From: Neisseria mucosa
GTDB lineage: Bacteria > Pseudomonadota > Gammaproteobacteria > Burkholderiales > Neisseriaceae
DNA: 64,000 nt
Assembly (NCBI GenBank): GCA_003028315.1
Contig: CP028150.1
Location: 62,001-126,000, forward strand
Reading direction: 5' to 3'
How positions within the stretch are numbered: the first letter of the stretch is position 1; every line of letters begins with the position of its first letter. The notes beneath the pieces were generated by a model. It made no database searches and was not told the DNA's origin. It saw only the letters and a program-made list of their open reading frames with translations. Positions 30,084-37,478 of the stretch are shown here, piece after piece. A program made the translations under genes and the position numbers.

Positions 30084-30132
30084 GAAAGGTTGTCTGAAAA
30101 GGATAAAATGCTTTTCAGACAACCTTTTTTAT
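30084..30132 (+). terminator. Variant DUS hairpin terminator after ilvE
   Basis: AAAGGTTGTCTGAAAA pairs with TTTTCAGACAACCTTT, followed by Ts. Both arms carry the same compensated change relative to the DUS (GTTGTCTGAA), so the stem is perfect although the uptake consensus is lost. Confidence 0.85.
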
Positions 30133-30316
30133 GGCTAATGGAAATAGAAAAATTCCTGCCTGCCGTCATTTTTCATCGGTGGTAGGTACAACACCTTAAT
30201 ATTGTAGATTTTTGATGGCGGGGTCGTCTGAACATACTGTTCGGATGATGGATTAATTTTAATCGGAAAGGTGTTTACTTGCCTTGCATCCATTATTGCA
30301 AAAGGGATAACGTTAT

Positions 30317-31195
30317 ATGGAAGAACCGCAAATACACCTACGACGCGATAAGCAGATCAGGCTGCATGACAAGCGGCGGCATGCCCCGCCGTTTTGGCAG
30401 GCAGACAGGCCGTATCTGCACGAACACCATATTTCCGATGCGCGCTTCCGCAGGTTGGGTTACATCATGGCGATGTTGGCGGGTGCGATCAATGCGGGCG
30501 GTTTCTTTGCGTTTTCACGTTATACGTCGCACGTTACCGGCTCGATGTCGCTGCTGGCGGACGCTGTTTATCTGCGCGAATGGGTAACGGCGGCGGTGGC
30601 TTTAATCAGCGTGTTGTGTTTTGTGGTCGGTGCGGCGCATTCGGGCTGGGTGGTTTTATGGACGCAGCAGAAACGGTTTCGCGGCAGCTTCGGTTTTTCC
30701 ATGTGGCTGGAAGCGGTTTATCTGTTGATATTCGGCTTGTTCGGTCTGACGGCATCGAAGTGGAACATCGGGGATGGGAATTTGGTTTTCCCGTCGTTGG
30801 CTTTGTTTTTAATGTGTTTCATCATGGGAATGCACAATACGGTGATGACGCTTTTATCCGGCGGTGCCATCCGTTCGACGCACATGACCGGCACGGCAAC
30901 CGACTTGGGCATCGAGCTTTCGCGCGCGCTGTATTATTCGAAAAAACATCATCCGCGCCTGCCGCATGTGCGTGTCAATAAGCCGAAGATGTGGCTTTTG
31001 GGCGGATTGATGTGGTCGTTTTTGTTAGGTGGTGTGATTGGTGCATGGGGCTATCATCAGATAGGACACCATTTTGCCTTGCCGGTCGCGCTGGTGTTGT
31101 TTGTGTTGGGCGCGGGATCGGTCGATTACGATGTGCGTTTGAGGCTGAAATATATGTTGATAAGGTATGTCCGCGGCCGTTATGGGAAAAAATAG
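30317..31195 (+). CDS. YoaK/DUF1275-family membrane protein
   Basis: 292 residues. A charged, His/Arg-rich N-terminus of about 50 residues is followed by six or so membrane helices. Family marks are AGAINAGGFFAFSRYTSHVTG and the repeated later motif STHMTGTATDLGIEL; both match the DUF1275 (YoaK) family of uncharacterised inner-membrane proteins. Function is unknown. The start is the ATG at 30317; the ribosome binding site (AAAGGGA) is slightly distant. Single gene. Confidence 0.85.
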   Translation: MEEPQIHLRRDKQIRLHDKRRHAPPFWQADRPYLHEHHISDARFRRLGYIMAMLAGAINAGGFFAFSRYTSHVTGSMSLLADAVYLREWVTAAVALISVLCFVVGAAHSGWVVLWTQQKRFRGSFGFSMWLEAVYLLIFGLFGLTASKWNIGDGNLVFPSLALFLMCFIMGMHNTVMTLLSGGAIRSTHMTGTATDLGIELSRALYYSKKHHPRLPHVRVNKPKMWLLGGLMWSFLLGGVIGAWGYHQIGHHFALPVALVLFVLGAGSVDYDVRLRLKYMLIRYVRGRYGKK

Positions 31196-31454
31196 GTGTT
31201 GCAAACGCCTTGAGGAACCAAACTTCATTACGGTAATCTTACTGAATACGCAGAATAGAAAACCGAAATGTCAGTTTGCGGTCAGTTAGGTAATATCGGG
31301 TTAAGCGAGATTTACTACGCCGCAATCTTGGCTATCATGCTGCTTCAATCTGTTTGGAAGGGTTTGCAGCCCGCCGAAACATCGTTGAAATACATCAAGC
31401 CGCTTTTCAGGCGACCTTCTGTGTCGGAGCGGTATTTTTTGAAAGGACATCTCA

Positions 31455-32135
31455 ATGAAATTCTTGAAACCTCTGACCGTTGCCGCGTTAGCAATCCCTT
31501 TGGCACTGACCGGCTGTGTAACCGATCCTGTAAGCGGACAACGCAATGCCAGCAAAACCGCCATGTACGGCTTAGGCGGCGCGGCAGTGTGCGGCATCGT
31601 CGGTGCACTGACCCACGGCGGCAAAGGCGCGCGCAATTCCGCGTTGGCATGTGGTGCGATTGGTGCGGGCGTAGGCGGCTACATGGACTACCAAGAGAAA
31701 AAACTGCGCGAAAACCTGAAAAACACCAACATCGAAGTGGAACGCCAAGGCAACCAAATCAAGCTGGTGATGCCTGAAAACGTCACCTTCGCCACAGGCA
31801 GCGCGGCATTGAGCGATCAGGCGCGTAACGCTTTGGCGACCGCCTCCGAAACGCTGGTGCAATACCCCGACACGACCTTGACGATTAACGGTCATACCGA
31901 CAACACCGGCAATGACGCCATCAACGAACCGCTGTCCCGCAACCGCGCACTTGCCGTTGCCGATTACCTGCAATCCCGCGGAGTGAACGGCTCGCGCCTG
32001 ACCACCGCCGGCTACGGCTCACGCCACCCGATTGCATCTAACGCCACAGCCGAAGGCCGCGCCCAAAACCGCCGCGTTGAGATTTTGATCAATCCCGATC
32101 AAAACGCCATCAAAGCAGCGCAACAACAAATGTAA
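31455..32135 (+). CDS. OmpA-family lipoprotein with glycine-zipper segment
   Basis: 226 residues. Lipoprotein signal (MKFLKPLTVAALAIPLALTGC, Cys21), then a glycine-rich zipper (YGLGGAAVCGIVGALTHGG and ACGAIGAGVGGYMDY), then a C-terminal OmpA domain (about 95-220) with the peptidoglycan-binding signature INGHTDNTGNDAINEPLSRNRA and AEGRAQNRRVEI. It resembles YiaD-type proteins: anchored in the outer membrane by lipid and holding peptidoglycan through diaminopimelate. RBS GAAAGGA precedes the ATG. A DUS hairpin follows. Confidence 0.9.
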   Translation: MKFLKPLTVAALAIPLALTGCVTDPVSGQRNASKTAMYGLGGAAVCGIVGALTHGGKGARNSALACGAIGAGVGGYMDYQEKKLRENLKNTNIEVERQGNQIKLVMPENVTFATGSAALSDQARNALATASETLVQYPDTTLTINGHTDNTGNDAINEPLSRNRALAVADYLQSRGVNGSRLTTAGYGSRHPIASNATAEGRAQNRRVEILINPDQNAIKAAQQQM

Positions 32136-32162
32136 TAAGCTATCCGTCTGCAGATAAAGTTT

Positions 32163-32204
32163 AAAGGTCGTCTGAAACAAAATCAGGTTTCAGACGACCT
32201 TTTA
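32163..32204 (+). terminator. DUS inverted-pair terminator after the OmpA-like gene
   Basis: AAAGGTCGTCTGAAAC / GTTTCAGACGACCTTT-type stem with a short loop and T tail. Confidence 0.85.
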
Positions 32205-32291
32205 TATGGAAGTAATGCGGGCCGGATGTCCGAATACCTCAAGACAATTTGAGGTCGGAGGCAATAATGAAATGGTGGAAATGTAGGAAAC

Positions 32292-32323
32292 AAAAAAAGG
32301 AGGCAATCCCCCACAGGATTGCC
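32292..32323 (-). terminator. Intrinsic terminator on the minus strand
   Basis: GGCAATCC and GGATTGCC around a 6-base loop; read on the minus strand it is followed by TCC and seven Ts. No minus-strand protein gene lies just upstream. Confidence 0.75.
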
Positions 32324-32517
32324 CCAATACCTCAAATCAGAGATTTACGCTTCACAAACAATACAGGCTTTCGCCTGCGGCTTTACCTGCACGGCTCAAC
32401 TCCGTGCGGGTAAACTTTTGCTCCGAGGGAGTGAGGCTCGGAACATCCGCTGCAAACTAAGGAGCTTGCTACGGGAAACCAGAGTATCGTATTTGCCAGT
32501 AGGGCTGTAATTCGATG
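32292..32517 (-). ncRNA. Candidate structured small RNA (minus strand)
   Basis: No known RNA family is recognised. On the minus strand there is a promoter-like pair (TTGGCA at 32547-32552 and TAAATT at 32524-32529, 17-base spacer). About 225 bases follow with several strong hairpins: CCGAG/CTCGG at 32422-32442, a long TTTACC-GCACGG stem at 32382-32414, and CAGGC-GAAA-GCCTG with a GNRA loop at 32364-32377. It ends in a textbook terminator at 32292-32323. On the plus strand, a 63-codon frame without an ATG start (TTG at 32319) could instead be a peptide or a decayed prophage fragment; I favour the RNA reading but not strongly. Confidence 0.35.
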
Positions 32518-32529
32518 TAGTGAAATTTA

Positions 32530-32943
32530 CGCTAAATTTTCAGGTTTGCCAAGAGGGGGATATGATTTTTTTATGCTGTTTTTGTATTTGCAATATTTCA
32601 AAAAATCTAAATTATTTAAAATTATATGCTATTAAATTAATATTTATATAAAAATAAGAATCATATTTTCATAACTTTGGAATTATATTCTTGATTGTGT
32701 GGTTAATGATATTAATTTGGATAAAATGTTATTTTATAACTTTTTGATTTTAAATGAAATTAAATTTAATATATTAATTAAAAAGTTATATTATCTTTAC
32801 GTTTTGAGGATATGGCTTGGGGATTCGACTGCACTTTAGGTTAATTAGGGTTAAATCTCTATTTTATCCAAAGAGTTAATGTGAAAAATTCTCAATTGAA
32901 AATTTGTTACTATCGTCGTTAATTTTTGATTTAATAGAAATGA
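32530..32943. other. Very AT-rich region without genes
   Basis: Over 400 bases of strongly AT-rich sequence with no open frame, RNA or repeat that I can support. Confidence 0.5.
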
Positions 32944-32969
32944 TAAAAGCCCGAATATGACGGGCTTTG
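32944..32969 (-). terminator. Terminator of the lpxL-like gene
   Basis: AAAGCCCG / CGGGCTTT stem, 7-8 base loop, followed on the minus strand by a short T run; 25 bases after the stop codon. Confidence 0.75.
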
Positions 32970-32993
32970 CTTTTTGTTGTAACTGTATGTAAT

Positions 32994-33863
32994 TCAATAA
33001 AATCCCTGTTCGCCTTCGGGACGGGTTTTGAAGCGTTTGTGTAGCCAGAAATATTGTTCGGGATTTTCCCTTGCCCGCGCTTCGATAAAGTCGTTCATGC
33101 GTTGGGTGTCGGCTGCAACGTCGTCTGAAGGGAAGTTTTCCCATGCCGGATAAAAGCGCAGCGTAACGGTGTTGTCGGCATTGCGCGTGGGGATGGCGGG
33201 GATGACTTTGGCTTTCGTCATGCCGGCGATGCGGCTTAAGCCTGTAATCGTGGCGGTGGGGATGCCGAAGAAGTTGACGAAAATGGAGTCGTTGCGGCCG
33301 AAATCTTGGTCGGGCAGGTAAAGGAAGGGGGCGTCGCTTTTGCGCAGTTGCTTGATAATCGCGCGCAGGCCTTCGGTGCGGCCGATGAGGAAGACGTTGT
33401 TGTAGCGGTGGCGGCCTTTGAGGATTTGTTCGTCCAACGCTTTGTTTTTTTGGTGCGAATACATGCTGGTCAGCGGCACGTCCTGATTGAGGGTGTAAAC
33501 CGCCATTTCAAATGCGGTGAAATGCGGATAAAGCAGGATGACTTTTTCTCCCGCCGCGAGTGCGTCGTCAAGATGGTGTTTGTCTTGATAATGCACAAAC
33601 TTGCGCAGTCTGTCTGCGGGTGCGTACCAATACAGGCCGTATTCGAGCATCAGCTTTGCCATGTGCTGAAAATGGCGTTTGAGCACGGCTTCGCGCTTGT
33701 CTTCGCTCCATTCGGGAAAGCATTTTCTAAGGTTGGTCTCGCCGACTTTGCGACGCGGTTTGACGGCGTAATAGGCGAGGATGCCCACTGCGTCGGCGAT
33801 TTTGTGTATGGCTTTGAAGGGCAGGAGCTGGATGAGGTAGAGGAGGAAAAAGGCGGCTTTCAT
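32994..33863 (-). CDS. Lipid A late acyltransferase, LpxL/HtrB family
   Basis: 289 residues. N-terminal hydrophobic anchor (FFLLYLIQLLPF) and the catalytic HX4E motif HFTAFE, followed by LYLPDQDFGRNDSIFVNFFG and a conserved RFYPAWENFP segment, all typical of LpxL/HtrB enzymes. It adds a secondary acyl chain (usually laurate in Neisseria) to Kdo-lipid A or its precursor at the inner membrane. Neisseria has two such enzymes (LpxL1 and LpxL2); I cannot say which this is. It has its own terminator; the ruvC gene lies upstream. Confidence 0.9.
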   Translation of the reverse strand: MKAAFFLLYLIQLLPFKAIHKIADAVGILAYYAVKPRRKVGETNLRKCFPEWSEDKREAVLKRHFQHMAKLMLEYGLYWYAPADRLRKFVHYQDKHHLDDALAAGEKVILLYPHFTAFEMAVYTLNQDVPLTSMYSHQKNKALDEQILKGRHRYNNVFLIGRTEGLRAIIKQLRKSDAPFLYLPDQDFGRNDSIFVNFFGIPTATITGLSRIAGMTKAKVIPAIPTRNADNTVTLRFYPAWENFPSDDVAADTQRMNDFIEARARENPEQYFWLHKRFKTRPEGEQGFY

Positions 33864-33992
33864 GTCGTCTATTGAGGAATGGGGCGGGAAAAAGGGAATT
33901 ATAACGGAAAGGTCTGTTGTCTAGTCAGAGAGTAGGAGTCTGAGTAAACTTGTTTTGGCTAAACCTGCTATGCTCTTTTTCAGACGACCTTT

Positions 33993-34541
33993 TCACCATT
34001 GGAAGCGTCCCCGTTTGACTTTCATTGCTTTCGGGTTCAACTGTGCGGCAAGTCCGTGGTTGCGCAGGGCATGGGTCAGGGCGACGGCGAGGCCGTCGGC
34101 GGCATCGGATTGGGGCGTGCCGGAAAGGGAGAGCATTTGTACGACCATGTGCTGTACTTGCTCTTTCGCTGCTTTGCCTTTACCCACGACGGCCTGTTTG
34201 ACTTGCAGGGCGGTGTATTCGGATACGGGCAAGCCATGCATGACCAATGCTGCCAATGCCGCGCCGCGCGCCTGTCCGAGCATGAGTGTGGAGGCAGGAT
34301 TGACGTTGACGAATACCTGCTCCACGGCGGCCTGTTGCGGCTGGTAAGTTCGGACGATTTCATCGATATGGCGTACGATGACGGCGATGCGTTCCGACAG
34401 CGGTGCGTCAGGAGGAGTTTTGATGCAGCCGGATGCGATGTAGAAATGCTCTCGGCCGCGGACGTCGATGATGCCGAAGCCGGTTACGCGGCTGCCGGGG
34501 TCTATGCCCAGGATGCGGGTGGTTTGTGAAGCGGAAGTCAT
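33993..34541 (-). CDS. ruvC: Holliday junction endonuclease RuvC
   Basis: 182 residues. RNase H-like fold: first catalytic Asp in ILGIDPGSRVTGFG, Glu in AAVEQVFVNVNP, and the late acidic pair in SDAADGLAVALTHA. It resolves Holliday junctions with RuvAB during recombination repair, and so after transformation. The loop EQVFVNVNPASTLMLGQARG is fully conserved. A single DUS (about 33979-33993) overlaps its 3' end. Confidence 0.96.
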   Translation of the reverse strand: MTSASQTTRILGIDPGSRVTGFGIIDVRGREHFYIASGCIKTPPDAPLSERIAVIVRHIDEIVRTYQPQQAAVEQVFVNVNPASTLMLGQARGAALAALVMHGLPVSEYTALQVKQAVVGKGKAAKEQVQHMVVQMLSLSGTPQSDAADGLAVALTHALRNHGLAAQLNPKAMKVKRGRFQW

Positions 34542-34733
34542 GATTATGCTGTTGAGGCGGTGAAACCGGGATTATAGTGAAATCAATATGAAACGGATAT
34601 GGGTTGCGATGTGTCTTTTCAGACGACGTTTTCACGATTTATGGTTTGTTTACGCAAGAGGGGCATATACTGGTTGGTCAAATTGGTTATCGCTATTCGG
34701 TTGTGTAAGAAATATTTGAAAGGAACGGACAGG

Positions 34734-35069
34734 ATGAAACCCTTGTATATTTTGGTTGCTGCTTTGACGGCTTTGCCTGTGTTGGCGACAGCAGAAGTCC
34801 GCCTTTATGGCGAAATCAAAAGCGGCGTTGAAGCGTCGCACATCAAATCGAGAGACAGTTCGGTATCACATAGCGGCATATATGATTCAGGCAGTTATAT
34901 CGGTTTGCGCGGCTCGCTACCTATCGGTAGTGGGAATAATGTGTTGTTTCAGGCAGAACAGGATACGCCGGTAGGTTCGCGCAGCCTGTCGCGCACGGTT
35001 TGGCATAGTCCTTCCCCCCATTCGGGCAATATGGGAGACGATGCGGCAGGGCAGTTTGGGAAATATTGA
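34734..35069 (+). pseudogene. Truncated neisserial porin (N-terminal fragment)
   Basis: 111 codons from the ATG at 34734, preceded by AAAGGAAC. It encodes a clean signal peptide (about 1-20, ending ATA) and the first strands of a PorB-like porin (EVRLYGEIKSGVEASH, then GSYIGLRGSLPIGSGNNVLFQAEQD). It stops after a diverged, Ser/Pro/Gly-rich tail. Neisserial porins are about 330-400 residues, so most of the barrel is missing. A secreted short product is possible, but a relic is more likely. Confidence 0.7.
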
Positions 35070-35092
35070 ATTTTTTGTCGTTCGTGTAATGA

Positions 35093-35138
35093 AAAGGTCA
35101 TCTGAAAACCGATTTTGGGGTTTTCAGACGACCTTTGC
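35093..35138. terminator. DUS hairpin with one mutated arm
   Basis: Left arm AAAAGGTCATCTGAAAAC (one change from DUS), right arm an exact TTTTCAGACGACCTTT. It lies between the porin fragment and the heptosyltransferase, which converge. Confidence 0.7.
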
Positions 35139-35146
35139 CGTTTTGT

Positions 35147-36232
35147 TTAAGTTTCTTTGTTTAAACCTAGCTTTTCAGCGATTTTGTTCCACACGGCTTC
35201 CAGCGGAATGGCTTTGAGCAGGCGTGTGTTGCCGGATGTGTTGATGCTGTCGGGGTGGGGTAGGTCGCCGAAATCACCCGCCCAAATAACCTCGGCATTG
35301 TCGGAGTAGGGATGCCATCTGTCCAGCCATGAGGGGCCGAACAGGGCGATTTGCGGTTTGTCCAGTGCGGCGGCGATGTGCATGGGGGCGGAATCTACGC
35401 CGATGAAGAGTTTGCAACCGTCGATGGCGGCAGCCAGTTCGCGCAGGTTGAGGTTGCCCGACAGTGTCCATAATTTACCGCCTTCGGGAATTTTGACGCG
35501 TTCTAAAACTGCATCGATCATTTGTTGTTCGGTTGCTGAGGGTGCGGCGGTTAAAACGACGTTTTGACCGTGGTTGAGCAGTAATTGGACGATGGCGGCG
35601 TTTTTGCCGTCTTCCCAGCATTTGAATTCCCAACGCGCGCCCGGGTGGAATAAGACATAATCCTCCCCGTTCCAGCCTTGTTTGTTCAGCTTGCTTTGCA
35701 AATTCGAGCAGGCATCTTCGCCGATTGCCATCATCACTTTTGCCGGCGGTGTTTCCTCAGGCCGGATAAGCGGCGGCAAAACGTTCATATGATATTCGGT
35801 AATGTGGCAGCCGCGTCCGGCTTCGGGGTTGAGGAAGTCGTGGCACCAACGCCAGAAAAAGTGGTCGCGTTTGATATGGCTGATGCCGACGCTGCATTGT
35901 GCGCAGAATTTGGCGAGTATTGCCGAGCGCCATTGGTCGGACAGGTTGAACGCCCAGTCGTACCTGCGCTTTTTCAGGCGCGAGAACAGCTTTTTCTCTT
36001 CGCATAGCTGGGTTTTCAACCCCTGCTTTTTCCAGGAGCGGTCTATGGTGAAGATTTCGGCAATTTCAGGATTGTCGCTGATGATGTCGGCGGTTTCCCG
36101 GTAAACCAGCATGTCGATTTCGCAATCGGGAAAGCGGGTCTTGAGGGCGTGGACGACGGGCGTGGCTAACAGGACGTCGCCGTGGTGGCGCAGCTTGATG
36201 ACTAAAATACGTTTCGGTTGGGCCAGGGACAT
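35147..36232 (-). CDS. LPS heptosyltransferase, WaaQ/RfaQ-like (GT9)
   Basis: 361 residues from the ATG at 36232; the frame continues 18 codons upstream, but MSLAQPKRILVIKLRHHGD is the typical GT9 start. Marks of the family: RHHGDVLLATPVVHALK near the start, YVLFHPGARWEFKCW in the middle, and IDGCKLFIGVDSAPMHIAAAL plus ALFGPS for the ADP-heptose site. It most resembles heptosyltransferase III (WaaQ), which adds a heptose to the LPS inner core. Acceptor specificity is inferred. Confidence 0.85.
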   Translation of the reverse strand: MSLAQPKRILVIKLRHHGDVLLATPVVHALKTRFPDCEIDMLVYRETADIISDNPEIAEIFTIDRSWKKQGLKTQLCEEKKLFSRLKKRRYDWAFNLSDQWRSAILAKFCAQCSVGISHIKRDHFFWRWCHDFLNPEAGRGCHITEYHMNVLPPLIRPEETPPAKVMMAIGEDACSNLQSKLNKQGWNGEDYVLFHPGARWEFKCWEDGKNAAIVQLLLNHGQNVVLTAAPSATEQQMIDAVLERVKIPEGGKLWTLSGNLNLRELAAAIDGCKLFIGVDSAPMHIAAALDKPQIALFGPSWLDRWHPYSDNAEVIWAGDFGDLPHPDSINTSGNTRLLKAIPLEAVWNKIAEKLGLNKET

Positions 36233-36443
36233 AGTTTGCTTTCGGCGGATGGATTTCGGTCTGCCTATTGTAAAACGAAACGGCACAATGGCGAACTGCC
36301 TTTTTATGGTCGGAAGGATGGTGTTCGAGGCAGTATCGCTGCACGATATGCGCTTGCCTTTCGGATACGATAGAATGTGGACAATTAATCCCTAGAATAG
36401 CGGGCGTACCGTTTTCAGACGACCTTTGTCCCGCGCACCTGCC

Positions 36444-37316
36444 ATGAATACACTCAAACATATCGTCCTCATTGGTGTCGGGTTGATCGGCGGCTCGTTC
36501 GTGTTGGACTTGAAACGGCTCGGATTGGTCGATACGGTAACCGGCATCGATTTGGATCGCGACAACCTTGACCGTGCGCTTGAACGGCGCGTCATCGATC
36601 GCGCCTATACGCAAATCGACGCTTTGAGTATGCACGAAGCGGATTTGGCCGTTATCGCTACGCCTGTTTCCACATTTCCAGACATTTGCCGCACCGTCCG
36701 ACCTTATTTGAACGCGCATACCGTGGTTACCGATGTGGGCAGTACCAAACAATCTGCCGTTCAGGCTTTCCGCAGCGTCCTACCCAAACATTTGTCCCGT
36801 TGCATCGCCGCCCATCCGATTGCAGGATCTGACAGGAGCGGCGCGCTTTCCGCACAGTTCGGGTTGTTTCAGGACAGGAAACTGGTGATCACGCCGCACG
36901 GGGACGAAGATGAACAGGCGGTCAGCCTGGTTGAAAACCTGTGGCTGGCAGTCGGGGCGAAAACTTTCCGCATGAGCGCGGAAGAACACGATGCCGTTTT
37001 TGCCGCCGTTTCCCATATGCCGCATCTTGCCGCCTTCGCCTACGTCCACCAAATCGCCGATCATCCCGACGGTCGGCATTATCTTGAATTTGCCGCGACG
37101 GGCTTTCGTGATTTTACGCGCATCGCATCCAGTCATCCCGCCGTATGGACGGACATCTGCCTTGCCAACAAAAACAGCCTGTTGGATTTGATTGGCGGCC
37201 TGCGTACCCAGTTATCCGAACTCGAACGCATCCTGTCCGAAGAAGACCGCGCCGCCCTTTACCGCTATTTTGCCGCTGCCAAACAAACCCGCGATGAATG
37301 GCTGGAGCGGCAGTAG
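36444..37316 (+). CDS. tyrA: Prephenate dehydrogenase
   Basis: 290 residues from the ATG at 36444 (an upstream in-frame TTG lies in a DUS). Rossmann NAD(P) motif GVGLIGGSF at the start, the dinucleotide-binding core with VTDVGSTK, and the substrate-binding AAHPIAGSDRSG. It oxidatively decarboxylates prephenate to 4-hydroxyphenylpyruvate for tyrosine synthesis. Single-domain form without a fused chorismate mutase. A DUS sits just upstream of the start. Confidence 0.93.
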   Translation: MNTLKHIVLIGVGLIGGSFVLDLKRLGLVDTVTGIDLDRDNLDRALERRVIDRAYTQIDALSMHEADLAVIATPVSTFPDICRTVRPYLNAHTVVTDVGSTKQSAVQAFRSVLPKHLSRCIAAHPIAGSDRSGALSAQFGLFQDRKLVITPHGDEDEQAVSLVENLWLAVGAKTFRMSAEEHDAVFAAVSHMPHLAAFAYVHQIADHPDGRHYLEFAATGFRDFTRIASSHPAVWTDICLANKNSLLDLIGGLRTQLSELERILSEEDRAALYRYFAAAKQTRDEWLERQ

Positions 37317-37340
37317 AATGATTTTAGGTTTGAAAGAGGC

Positions 37341-37393
37341 AGTTTCAGACGACCTTTATATAAATAGATAGTTAAATCAGGTCGTCTGAAAAC
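37341..37393 (+). terminator. DUS pair between tyrA and dxs
   Basis: TTTCAGACGACCT and AGGTCGTCTGAAA around a 22-base AT-rich spacer; here the DUS copies face away from each other, unlike most pairs in the window. Confidence 0.65.
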
Positions 37394-37478
37394 AAAGCTT
37401 CATCAAAACCCTTTATCCGAACAGGACAACTCTTGCTATAATTGCCCGATAGACACAATAAGCCCGCAAAGACACACC

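Noticed and set aside
32319..32510. 63-codon plus-strand frame with Cys and Arg residues
   Set aside because: No ATG and no ribosome binding site; the region is better explained by RNA hairpins or a decayed repeat. It is kept as an alternative in the ncRNA entry.
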